Shown in pieces: positions 1-7,763 of a DNA stretch of 64,000 bases (within the stretch, counting starts at the first letter, position 1; each line of letters starts with the position of its first letter). Below the pieces are notes generated by a model, which saw only the letters and a list, made by a program, of their open reading frames with translations, did not search any database and was not told the origin of the DNA. Source of the DNA: Azotobacter salinestris (GTDB lineage Bacteria > Pseudomonadota > Gammaproteobacteria > Pseudomonadales > Pseudomonadaceae); NCBI RefSeq assembly GCF_009363155.1, contig NZ_CP045302.1, positions 3,579,001 to 3,643,000 on the forward strand, in the 5' to 3' direction. The translations under genes were made by a program, and so were the position numbers.

Positions 1-518
1 GCCTTCTTCACCGCCAGCGAGGCCTGCACCGGACCGACGTAGCGTTCCAGCAGGTCGCCCGCGGCGCGCGGCAGGTGCTTGACCATGGCCGCGGCGATCA
101 CCTGGGCGCCCGGCGCGAGCCGGCCATGCAGGCGGATCAGCTGCTCTTCGAGCAGCGCGAGGGTCTTGGGCACGCGGATCAGCACCCGGTCGAAGGGGCC
201 TTCGGCGATCTCGCTGGCCGGCACGAAGGCCACCGCGTCCGCGGCCAGGCCGTTGCGCTGCAGGTTGTCCTGCAGGGCCAGCCAGCCCAGATGGGAGTCG
301 CCGCTGCTGGTCACCCGGGCATGGCCCGCCAGGGCGCAGGCCAGCGCGCCGAAGGCGTCGTTGAGCAACAGGACCCGCGCTTCTGCGGGCAGGCCCTGCG
401 CGTGCAGGTGCTGCAGCAGGTACTCGTCGGCGGCATCGAAGGCCTGCAGGGGATCGTCGCGCCGCGGCGGCTGGCGCTGCAGCTCGAGACGGGCGAACGG
501 GGTATCGAGAATGGGCAT
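1..518 (-). CDS. rlmG: 23S rRNA (guanine-1835-N2)-methyltransferase RlmG, 3' end outside window
   Basis: Only the first 172 codons are present; the gene runs off the left edge. The visible part is the N-terminal, non-catalytic Rossmann domain of the RlmG/RsmC family, with DPLQAFDAADEYLL near residue 22 and LLLNDAFGALA at about 50-60 in place of a working SAM loop. RlmG methylates G1835 of 23S rRNA; the catalytic NPPF region would lie outside the window. The ATG at 518 is the natural start because the protein begins directly with the conserved MPILDTPFARLEL segment. The gene is divergent from fpr across 133 bp, which contains a small GC-rich dyad at 568-584. Identity rests on the N-terminus only. 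Confidence 0.8.
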   Translation of the reverse strand, partial: MPILDTPFARLELQRQPPRRDDPLQAFDAADEYLLQHLHAQGLPAEARVLLLNDAFGALACALAGHARVTSSGDSHLGWLALQDNLQRNGLAADAVAFVPASEIAEGPFDRVLIRVPKTLALLEEQLIRLHGRLAPGAQVIAAAMVKHLPRAAGDLLERYVGPVQASLAVKK

Positions 519-651
519 GGCGGGGAGGGCGCTTGTCTATACCGAAAGAGAGGCCGGCGTCTTCGTCGGGCGGTCGAGCCGCCCGGCCGCGCGCCGGCCG
601 GACACAGTCATGGCTATCGCCCGGAGATCCGCGGCGAACGAGGAGCGAAGT

Positions 652-1428
652 ATGACCGTCAGCGAAGACAAGTTCACCCGGGAGCGGCTGCTCGAGGTCT
701 GGTCCTGGACGGATACCCTGTTCAGCCTGCGCTGCACGCGCCCGCCGGAGTTCCGCTTCCGCGCCGGCCAGTTCGCCCGCCTCGGCCTCTGCAAGGCCGA
801 CGGCGGCACCGTCTGGCGCGCCTATTCGATGGTCTCGGCGCCGGCCGAGGAGCAGCTGGAGTTCTTCTCGGTGGTGGTGCCGGGCGGCGAGTTCACCAGC
901 GAGCTGTGCCGCCTGAAGCCCGGCGACACGCTGTTCGTCGAGCGCCAGCCCTACGGCTTTCTCACCCTCGACCGTTTCCCCGACGGCCGCGACCTCTGGC
1001 TGCTGGCCACCGGCACCGGGATCGGGCCCTTCCTGTCGATCCTGCGCGATCCGGAGGTCTGGCACCGCTTCGAGCACATCCTGCTGGTGCACAGCGTGCG
1101 CACCGCGGGCGAGCTGGCCTACCGCGAGCAGATCGGCGAGCTGCCGGCGCGGATGCGGGCGCCGGGTGGCCGGGAGCAGCTGCAGTATCTGCCGCTGGTG
1201 ACCCGCGAGGCCGCGCCCGGGACCCTGCACGGGCGTATCACCACGCTGCTCGACTGCGGCGAGCTGGAGCGCGTCGCCGGTCTGGCGCTCGATCCGGCGT
1301 ACTCGCGGCTCATGCTCTGCGGCAACCCGCAGATGATCAAGGACTGCCGGGAACTGCTCAAGGCGCGCGATCTGCAGCTCAGCCTGAGCCGCAAGCCGGG
1401 CCAGGTGGCGGTGGAGAACTACTGGTAG
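652..1428 (+). CDS. fpr: Ferredoxin--NADP reductase
   Basis: A 258-residue FAD enzyme that moves electrons between NADPH and ferredoxin or flavodoxin in the cytoplasm. The FAD-binding motif RAYS is at 56-59 and the NADP-binding glycine motif GTGIGPF at 121-127. The chain ends in the aromatic -NYW typical of the bacterial subclass of plant-type reductases, in which the terminal residues stack on the flavin. The frame is open much further upstream, but the ATG at 652 has an AGGAG six bases before it and starts at the family N-terminus. Monocistronic-looking; tesB follows after 106 bp. Confidence 0.92.
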   Translation: MTVSEDKFTRERLLEVWSWTDTLFSLRCTRPPEFRFRAGQFARLGLCKADGGTVWRAYSMVSAPAEEQLEFFSVVVPGGEFTSELCRLKPGDTLFVERQPYGFLTLDRFPDGRDLWLLATGTGIGPFLSILRDPEVWHRFEHILLVHSVRTAGELAYREQIGELPARMRAPGGREQLQYLPLVTREAAPGTLHGRITTLLDCGELERVAGLALDPAYSRLMLCGNPQMIKDCRELLKARDLQLSLSRKPGQVAVENYW

Positions 1429-1534
1429 CGGAGGCGGCGTGCCTCTTGGCCCGGGCGGCCGGCGCTGGCAGAGTCGTATCCACAGAGCGGCCGCCCGGCC
1501 GCCGCCGACAAGCCTTGCGTGAGGGATACACCCG

Positions 1535-2407
1535 ATGACGGAGATTCTGGACAACCTGGTCGCCCTGCTGAGCCTCGAGCCCATCGAGGAAAACCTGTTC
1601 CGCGGTCGCAGCGAGGACCTCGGCCTGCGCCAGCTGTTCGGCGGCCAGGTGCTCGGCCAGGCGGTGTCGGCCGCCAGCCAGACGGTCGAGCCCGGCCGTC
1701 AGGTGCATTCGCTGCACGGCTACTTCCTGCGCCCCGGCGATGCCAGCCTGCCGGTGCTCTACGAGGTCGATCCGCTGCGCGACGGCAAGAGCTTCAGCGC
1801 CCGGCGGGTCACCGCGATCCAGAAGGGCCGGCCGATCTTCACCTGCTCCACCTCCTTCCAGGCCGGCGAGGCGGGGCTCGAACACCAGCAGCCGACGATG
1901 CCCGAGGTGCCGGGGCCGGAGGGGCTGGTCTCGGAAACCGAACTGGCGCGGCAGGTCGCCGACCAGCTGCCGGAGCGCATCCACGACTGGGCGATCAGCG
2001 CCAAGCCGATCGAGATCCGTCCGGTGACCCGGGTCAATCCCTTCTCGCCCGAGCCCTGCGCGCCGATCCGCTACGCCTGGTTCCGCGCCGACGGTCGCCT
2101 GCCGGACAATCCGCAGCTGCACCGCTACCTGCTCGCCTACGCCTCGGACTTCTCCCTGCTGAACACGGCGCTGCAGCCGCACGGGGTGTCGGTGTTCCAG
2201 CGCTTCATGCAGGTGGCCAGCCTCGACCATGCCCTGTGGTTCCACGGCGATCTGCGCCTGGACGACTGGCTGCTGTTCGCGGTGGAGAGCCCCTGGGCCG
2301 CCAACGCCCGCGGCTTCGCCCGCGGCCATGTGTTCGACCGCCGCGGCCGGCTGGTCGCCTCCATGGCCCAGGAGGGCCTGATCCGCCGTCGCGAGGACTG
2401 GCAATGA
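1535..2407 (+). CDS. tesB: Acyl-CoA thioesterase II
   Basis: A 290-residue double hot-dog thioesterase that hydrolyses medium- and long-chain acyl-CoA to free acid and CoA in the cytoplasm. The C-terminal hot dog carries the expected catalytic elements: D205 in ASDFSLLNTAL and Q279 in SMAQEGLIR, with the WFHGDLRLDDWLLF segment between them. Length matches E. coli TesB. A GAGGG nine bases upstream supports the ATG. Its stop overlaps the start of the HAD phosphatase gene by four bases (ATGA), so the two are probably translationally coupled. Confidence 0.93.
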   Translation: MTEILDNLVALLSLEPIEENLFRGRSEDLGLRQLFGGQVLGQAVSAASQTVEPGRQVHSLHGYFLRPGDASLPVLYEVDPLRDGKSFSARRVTAIQKGRPIFTCSTSFQAGEAGLEHQQPTMPEVPGPEGLVSETELARQVADQLPERIHDWAISAKPIEIRPVTRVNPFSPEPCAPIRYAWFRADGRLPDNPQLHRYLLAYASDFSLLNTALQPHGVSVFQRFMQVASLDHALWFHGDLRLDDWLLFAVESPWAANARGFARGHVFDRRGRLVASMAQEGLIRRREDWQ

Positions 2408-3000
2408 GGTTCGCCGCCGCCCGCCACTGGGTGTTCGACATGGACGGCACCCTGACCGTCGCCGTCCACGATTTCGCCGCCATCCGCCGTGCCCTGGACA
2501 TCCCGCCAGAGGACGACATCCTCCATCACCTGGCCGCCCTGCCGGCGGCGCAGGCGGCGGCCAAGCATGCCTGGCTGCTCGAGCACGAGCGCGCCCTGGC
2601 CCTGGACGCGCGTCCGGCCGCCGGCGCGGTCGAGCTGGTGCGCACCTTGTGCCGGCGCAGCTGCCGCCTCGGCCTTTTGACCCGCAACGCCCACGAGCTG
2701 GCGCTGCTCACCCTGCAGGCGATCGGACTGGCCGACTGCTTCGCCCGCGCGGACATCGTCGGCCGCGACGAGGCACCGCCCAAGCCCCATCCCGGCGGCC
2801 TGCTGCAGCTGGCCGCGGCCTGGGGGGTGGCGCCCGGAGAGCTGGTGATGGTCGGCGACTACCGCAACGATCTGGAGTGCGCGCGCGGCGCCGGGGCGCA
2901 CGCCGTGCTGATCTGCCCGACGGAGAATCCCTGGCCCGAGCTGACCGACTGGCAGGTGCGCGACTGTTTCGAGCTGCTGGCGCAGCTGCGGAGCGAGTGA
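2404..3000 (+). CDS. HAD-superfamily phosphatase (phosphoglycolate phosphatase-like)
   Basis: A 198-residue haloacid-dehalogenase hydrolase. Motif I is DMDGT at 12-16 (the first Asp is the nucleophile), motif II is T93 in LLTRN, motif III is K127 in PKPHP, and motif IV is GDYRND at 151-156. The helical insert between motifs I and II fits a cap-type subclass I enzyme such as Gph or beta-phosphoglucomutase relatives. The substrate cannot be read from sequence. The four-base overlap with tesB suggests one transcript. It is convergent with the ypfJ-like gene, 16 bp apart. Confidence 0.85.
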   Translation: MRFAAARHWVFDMDGTLTVAVHDFAAIRRALDIPPEDDILHHLAALPAAQAAAKHAWLLEHERALALDARPAAGAVELVRTLCRRSCRLGLLTRNAHELALLTLQAIGLADCFARADIVGRDEAPPKPHPGGLLQLAAAWGVAPGELVMVGDYRNDLECARGAGAHAVLICPTENPWPELTDWQVRDCFELLAQLRSE

Positions 3001-3016
3001 CGGAGCGCCGTCCGGG

Positions 3017-3871
3017 TCACAACCTGCTGGCCTGGAAGGTGTCGCAGCGCCCGGCCTCGCCGCTCTCGAAGCCCATCCGGAACCAGCGCACCCGCTGCTC
3101 CGAGGTGCCGTGGGTGAAGGAGTCGGGCACCACCTGGCCTCGGCCGTGGCGTTGCAGGCGGTCGTCGCCGATAGCGTTGGCGGCGCTCAGGGCTTCCTCC
3201 AGATCGCCGGGCTCCAGCCAGTCCAGGCGCCGCTGGGCATGGTGGGCCCAGACCCCGGCCAGGCAGTCGGCCTGCAACTCCTGGCGCACCAGCAGGCCGC
3301 TGGCGCCTTCCAGGCGCTCGCCGCGCTGGCGGGCGGCGCTCACCCGGGAGGAGACGCCGAGCAGGGCCTGCACGTGATGGCCGATCTCGTGGGCGATCAC
3401 GTAGGCCTGGGCGAAATCGCCGGAGGCGGCGAAGCGCCTGGCCAGCTCGTCGAAGAACGCCAGATCCAGGTAGACCCGCTGGTCGGCGGGGCAGTAGAAG
3501 GGGCCGACCGCCTGGCTGGCGAAGCCGCAGGCGGAGTTCACCCCCTGGCTGAACAGCACCAGGGCTGGGGCCCGGTACTCGCGCCCGGCCTGCTCGAACA
3601 GCGCTCGCCAGGTGTCCTCGGTGTCGCCGAGCACGGCGCGGACGAACTCGGCCTGTTCGTCGCCGGCGGGCGGTGCGCCGGCCTGCTGCGAGTCGACCGA
3701 GCTCTGGGTGGTCAGCTCGGTGAGGATCTGCCCCGGGTCCTGGCCCATCAACAGGCCGACGATCACCACCAGCGCAATGCCGCCGAGGCCGAGGCCCTTG
3801 CCGCCGATGTGCAGACCGCCGCCGCGTGCGTCCACCACGTTGTCGCTGCGTCGTGCCCGTTTCCAGCGCAT
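3017..3871 (-). CDS. ypfJ: YpfJ-family neutral zinc metallopeptidase
   Basis: A 284-residue protein with one N-terminal membrane segment (about 28-43, GGIALVVIVGLL) after a basic tail, then an extracytoplasmic domain. The zinc motif HEIGHHVQ is at 161-168, preceded by the family signature around CGFASQAVGPFYCPAD. The family (putative neutral zinc metallopeptidase, PF04228) is widespread but its substrate is unknown. Two cysteines (about 115 and 127) could form a disulfide outside the cytoplasm. Single gene, convergent with the HAD gene. Confidence 0.88.
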   Translation of the reverse strand: MRWKRARRSDNVVDARGGGLHIGGKGLGLGGIALVVIVGLLMGQDPGQILTELTTQSSVDSQQAGAPPAGDEQAEFVRAVLGDTEDTWRALFEQAGREYRAPALVLFSQGVNSACGFASQAVGPFYCPADQRVYLDLAFFDELARRFAASGDFAQAYVIAHEIGHHVQALLGVSSRVSAARQRGERLEGASGLLVRQELQADCLAGVWAHHAQRRLDWLEPGDLEEALSAANAIGDDRLQRHGRGQVVPDSFTHGTSEQRVRWFRMGFESGEAGRCDTFQASRL

Positions 3872-3962
3872 GGCGGTGCTCCCCTGGCTTGAGCGATACC
3901 CCTCAGTCTAGGCGGCCACCTCCGGGACTGCGCGATGAATCTGCCGGCTGCGGCGCGCGGGT

Positions 3963-4397
3963 TCAGCGCGCCGGGTAGTCGGCGAGCACGCGTCGCTCGC
4001 CGCCGCGGGTGACGCCGATCACCTGGTAGGCCTCCTGGCGGTCGCCGATTTCCATGCCCGGCGAGCCGACCGGCATGCCCGGCACGGCGGCGCCGATCAG
4101 CTCCGGCTGGCGCCGCAGCCTGAGGATGTCGGCGGCCGGCACATGGCCTTCGACGAACTTGCCGTCGATCACCGCGGTATGGCAGGAGCCCAGGCTGTAG
4201 GGCACGCCCAGGCGGGACTTGACCGCGCCCATGTTCGCCTCGACATGGTCGTTGACGGCGAAGCCGTTGGCCTGCAGGTGCCGGACCCAGTCCTCGCAGC
4301 AGCCGCAGCCGGGATCGCGGTACACGTCGATGGCGACGGGCTCGGCGGCCTGGATGGCGCTGGTGAAGGCAAGGGCGAGCAGGACGAAACGGCGCAT
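3963..4397 (-). CDS. DUF411 family exported metal-binding protein
   Basis: A 144-residue protein with a signal peptide (MRRFVLLALAFTSAIQA, cut before AEPV). The mature part has CGCC at 31-34 and a further Cys at 72 in SLGSCHTA, followed by the EGHVPAADILRL and GMPVGSPGME blocks typical of DUF411. Members often sit beside copper or other metal genes and are assumed to bind metal in the periplasm; that role is inferred, not shown. A CCGGAGGTT ribosome site just upstream fixes the ATG at 4397; a longer open frame upstream lacks the signal peptide and is not used. Confidence 0.8.
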   Translation of the reverse strand: MRRFVLLALAFTSAIQAAEPVAIDVYRDPGCGCCEDWVRHLQANGFAVNDHVEANMGAVKSRLGVPYSLGSCHTAVIDGKFVEGHVPAADILRLRRQPELIGAAVPGMPVGSPGMEIGDRQEAYQVIGVTRGGERRVLADYPAR

Positions 4398-4579
4398 GGG
4401 AACCTCCGGCGGGTGCGGGCGTGCAGGATAGTCCTTCCCTCCCGTCAGCCCAAGCCCGCCGCGATGTCCGGCATGGCGAACGAATGGCGCCGGCGCGGGT
4501 CTGTTGTGGGTTGACGCATGGATGGCCAAATGCCGCCCGTCCCGGGCGAAGGGCCATCCCCCTGATGGAGAGAATCGAC

Positions 4580-5083
4580 ATGCTTTTCGCCCGAATCGTC
4601 CTGCTGATCCAGGTCGTGGTCATGGGCGGCGTGGGCCTGGCCTACTGGCTGCGCCCCTACGAAATGGCCAACCTGAACGGCATGCTGCTGATGGAGGCGG
4701 TCTCGGCGAGCAATACCCGGGTCTATTACGGCGGGCTGCAGCTGGGCCTGGCACTGTTCCTGCTCTGGTCGATCCGCCGTCCGGAGCGGCTGCGCAGTGC
4801 CCTGGTGCTGCTGATCATGATGCAGGCGGCGCTGGTGCTGGCGCGTCTGGGCTCGCTCTGGCTGGACGGCGGCAGCCTGCACAGCCTGGGCCTTGGCGCG
4901 CTGGCCTACAAGGTCGGCAGCGCGCTGCTGGCACTGCTCGCCCTGTACCGGTTGAAGCCCGAGGCGGCGGCAGCGCCGCCGCTGCCGGTCACGCCGCTGC
5001 CGGGGGCCTTCGACGACGACTTCGACGGCTTGCAGCGCCGCCGGGAGCCGTTGCTCGGCCGGCCCGGCAAGGTACGGCACTGA
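4580..5083 (+). CDS. DUF4345-type small membrane protein
   Basis: A 167-residue protein with four hydrophobic segments (about 5-22, 49-66, 74-95 and 105-125) and a charged C-terminal tail rich in Asp and Arg. The block TRVYYGGLQLGLALFLLW matches the DUF4345 family of inner-membrane proteins of unknown function. The ATG at 4580 has GGAGAG eight bases upstream; an in-frame ATG at 4565 would add five residues and lacks a ribosome site. It is convergent with trmA, seven bases apart. Confidence 0.6.
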   Translation: MLFARIVLLIQVVVMGGVGLAYWLRPYEMANLNGMLLMEAVSASNTRVYYGGLQLGLALFLLWSIRRPERLRSALVLLIMMQAALVLARLGSLWLDGGSLHSLGLGALAYKVGSALLALLALYRLKPEAAAAPPLPVTPLPGAFDDDFDGLQRRREPLLGRPGKVRH

Positions 5084-5090
5084 GCGCCGC

Positions 5091-6179
5091 TCAGCGCCGC
5101 TCCAGCAGCACCCCCGACTCCATGTGATGGGTGTAGGGGAACTGGTCGAACAGTGCGCAGCGCACGATGCGGTGGCTGTCGTGGAGCTGGGCGATGTTCG
5201 CCGCCAGGGTCTCCGGGTTGCAGGAGATGTAGAGGATGCGCTCGAAGCGCCGGGTCAGCTCGCAGGTATCCGGGTCCATGCCGGCGCGCGGCGGGTCGAC
5301 GAACACGCTGCCGAAGGCGTAGCCCTTCAGGTCGATGCCGGCCAGCCGGCGGAACGGCCGCACCTCGTTGAGCGCCTGGGTCAGCTCCTCGGCGGACAGG
5401 CGCACCAGGGTCACGTTGTCCACGCCGTTGCCTTCCAGGTTGGCCAGTGCGGCGCTCACCGAGGTCTTGCTGATCTCGGTGGCCAGCACCCGGCGCACGC
5501 GGGTCGCCAGCGGCAGGGTGAAGTTGCCGTTGCCGCAGTACAGCTCCAGCAGGTCGTCGTCGCGCGCGCCGAGCGCCTCGAAGGCCCAGTTCAGCATCTT
5601 CTGGCAGACCACGCCGTTGGGCTGGGTGAAGGCGCCCTCCGGCTGGCGGTAGCGGAAGCGCCGCCCGGCCACCGTCAATTCCTCTTCCACGTAGTCGCGG
5701 CCGACGACGATGCGCTGGCCCCGCGAGCGGCCGACGATGCTCACCCCCAGCTCCGCGGCGAGCTGCTCGGCGGCGGTCTGCCAGAAGGCGTCCAGCGAGC
5801 GGTGGTAGCACAGGGTGATCAGCGCATCGCCGGCCAGGGTGGTGAGGAACTCCACCTGGAACAGCTTGAAGGCGAGCGCCGCGCTGTTCTGCCAGGCGGC
5901 CTTCAGGCGCGGCATCAGCCGGTTGATGCGCTCGCCGGCAATGGGGAAGTCGTCGAGAAGGATGGGCTGGCGCTTGTCGACGGGGTCGAACATCGCGTAG
6001 TAGCGCTCCTCGCCCTCGCGCCACAGGCGGAACTCGGCGCGCAGGCGGTAGTGCTCGCGGGGCGAGTCGAACACCGCAGGCTCCGGCGCGGCGAAGGGCG
6101 CCAGCAGTTCGGCCAGGCGCGCCTTCTTTTCGGCCAATTGGGCGTCGTAGTGCGAGGGATCGAAGTGCGGAAGGCTCAT
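5091..6179 (-). CDS. trmA: tRNA (uracil-54-C5)-methyltransferase
   Basis: A 362-residue SAM-dependent enzyme that makes ribothymidine at U54 of tRNA. Features in order: SAM loop [11 protein letters not shown] at 210-220, [11 protein letters not shown] at 295-305, nucleophile C320 in YISCNPET, and catalytic base E354 in [10 protein letters not shown]. It has no N-terminal iron-sulfur cysteines, which separates TrmA from RlmD-type relatives. Length equals the E. coli protein. The start at 6179 ([11 protein letters not shown]) was chosen over an upstream in-frame codon because it is the family N-terminus. Confidence 0.95.
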   Translation of the reverse strand: MSLPHFDPSHYDAQLAEKKARLAELLAPFAAPEPAVFDSPREHYRLRAEFRLWREGEERYYAMFDPVDKRQPILLDDFPIAGERINRLMPRLKAAWQNSAALAFKLFQVEFLTTLAGDALITLCYHRSLDAFWQTAAEQLAAELGVSIVGRSRGQRIVVGRDYVEEELTVAGRRFRYRQPEGAFTQPNGVVCQKMLNWAFEALGARDDDLLELYCGNGNFTLPLATRVRRVLATEISKTSVSAALANLEGNGVDNVTLVRLSAEELTQALNEVRPFRRLAGIDLKGYAFGSVFVDPPRAGMDPDTCELTRRFERILYISCNPETLAANIAQLHDSHRIVRCALFDQFPYTHHMESGVLLERR

Positions 6180-6320
6180 GGGAGTACTCGTGGGTTGCAG
6201 AGACGGATGGGTGCCGGATGGCACCGGCCGGTTCTCAGGGGGCTGCGGTAGGGGGGATGGCCAACCCGCGGGTAGCCGGCATCGACTCGGCAGGCGCGTC
6301 CAATCCGTTCGGAGTATGAC

Positions 6321-7616
6321 TCATGCGTTGAACCAGCCCAGCTTGACCGCGAACAGCCCGGCGAGGATCAACAGTGCCGGGTTCAGCTCGTGGCGACGGC
6401 CGGCAAGCAGCTTGATCGCACTCCAGGCGATGAAGCCGAAGGCGATGCCGTTGGCGATCGAGTAGGTCAGCGGCATGGCCAGGGCGGTGATCAGCACCGG
6501 CGCGGCGGTGGTCAGGTCGCTCCAGTCGAGCTCGGCGAGGGCGGAGACCATCAGCACGGCGACGAACAGCAGCGCCGGTGCGGTGGCGAAGGCCGGGATG
6601 CTGGCGGCCAGCGGGGCGAAGAACAGGCTGAGCAGGAACAGCAGGGCGACCGTGCAGGCGGTCAGCCCGGTGCGCCCGCCGGCGCTCACCCCGGCGGCGG
6701 ACTCGATGTAGCTGGTGGTGGTCGAGGTGCCGAGCAGCGAACCGCCCAGCGCGGCGGCGCTGTCGGCGATCAGCGCACGGCCCATCTTCGGCAGGCGGCC
6801 GTCCGGAGCCATCAGCCCGGCGCGGCGGGCCACGGCGATCAGGGTGCCGGAATTGTCGAACACGTCGACGAAGAGAAAGGCGAAGACCACGCTGGCCAGG
6901 CCGATCTCCAGGGCGCCGGCGATATCCAGCTGGAGCAGGGTCGGCGCCAGCGACGGCGGCAGCGCCAGCACCCCGGCGAAGGGCGTGACGCCGAGGCCGA
7001 CGGCGACCAGGGTCACGGCGAGGATGCCGAGCAGCACCGCGCCGGGCACCCGCCGCGCCTCCAGGGTGACGATCAGCAGAAAGCCCAGCGTGGCGAGGAG
7101 CGGCGGGGCCTGGGTCAGGTCGCCGAGGGTCAGCAGGGTCACCGGATGGGCGACGACGACGCCCGCGTTCTGCAGGGCGATCAGCGCGAGGAACAGGCCG
7201 ATGCCGGCACCGATGGCGAGGCGCAGCGGCAGCGGGATGCTGTCGATGATCCACTCGCGGATGCGCAGCACCGAGATCAGCAGGAACAGGCAGGCGGAGA
7301 GGAACACTGCACCGAGCCCCACCTGCCAGCTGTGGCCCATCTGCAGCACCACGGTGTAGGTGAAGAAGGCGTTGAGGCCCATGCCGGGGGCCAGTGCGAT
7401 GGGGTAGTTGGCGATCAGCCCCATCAGCGCCGAGCCGATCGCCGCGGCCAGTGCCGTGGCGACGAACACCGCGCCCTTGTCCATGCCCGTCTCGCCGAGG
7501 ATGCTCGGATTGACGAAGAGGATGTAGGCCATGGTCAGGAAGGTGGTCAGGCCGGCCAGCAGCTCGATGCGTACCGTGGTGCCGTGCGCTTCGAGTCGAA
7601 ACAGCTTCTCCAGCAT
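6321..7616 (-). CDS. NCS2-family purine permease (AzgA/PbuG type)
   Basis: A 431-residue polytopic transporter with about 12-14 membrane segments, of the nucleobase:cation symporter-2 AzgA-like branch (adenine, guanine, hypoxanthine uptake). Seen motifs include the N-terminal EllaGLTTFLTMAYILFVNP block, ALAPGMGLNAFFTYTVV, and GTSTTTSYIESAAGVSAGGRTGL with its TTTSYIES core. The start at 7616 (MLEKLFRLEAHGTT) matches the family; the upstream open frame is untranslated leader. Which purine is carried cannot be decided here. No purine riboswitch was recognised in the 147-bp gap before the receptor gene. Confidence 0.85.
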   Translation of the reverse strand: MLEKLFRLEAHGTTVRIELLAGLTTFLTMAYILFVNPSILGETGMDKGAVFVATALAAAIGSALMGLIANYPIALAPGMGLNAFFTYTVVLQMGHSWQVGLGAVFLSACLFLLISVLRIREWIIDSIPLPLRLAIGAGIGLFLALIALQNAGVVVAHPVTLLTLGDLTQAPPLLATLGFLLIVTLEARRVPGAVLLGILAVTLVAVGLGVTPFAGVLALPPSLAPTLLQLDIAGALEIGLASVVFAFLFVDVFDNSGTLIAVARRAGLMAPDGRLPKMGRALIADSAAALGGSLLGTSTTTSYIESAAGVSAGGRTGLTACTVALLFLLSLFFAPLAASIPAFATAPALLFVAVLMVSALAELDWSDLTTAAPVLITALAMPLTYSIANGIAFGFIAWSAIKLLAGRRHELNPALLILAGLFAVKLGWFNA

Positions 7617-7763
7617 GCGGATCTCCGTCGGTGCCCCCGGTGCGGGGAAAGGCAGGGCAGAGCGCGCCACGCCGCGCAAAAAGGCTGCGGATGATAGCAG
7701 CTCGACGGAGCGGCGAAAATTTGCCGCAGCAATGCGGCTCGCGGAGAGTAGCGTTGACAAGCC

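Noticed and set aside
636-651. 16-bp identity between the fpr leader (636-651) and the nested element (22521-22536)
   Set aside because: One exact 16-mer match is about what chance gives in 64 kb of biased composition, and it includes a ribosome-site-like AGGAG; flanks do not match.
1487-1502. GCGGCCG/CGGCCGC hairpin between fpr and tesB as terminator
   Set aside because: The loop is only two bases and no T-run follows; such GC palindromes are common here.
75-1538. Long plus-strand frames covering the rlmG region and fpr
   Set aside because: The left part is antisense to rlmG; fpr starts at the ATG with a ribosome site at 652.
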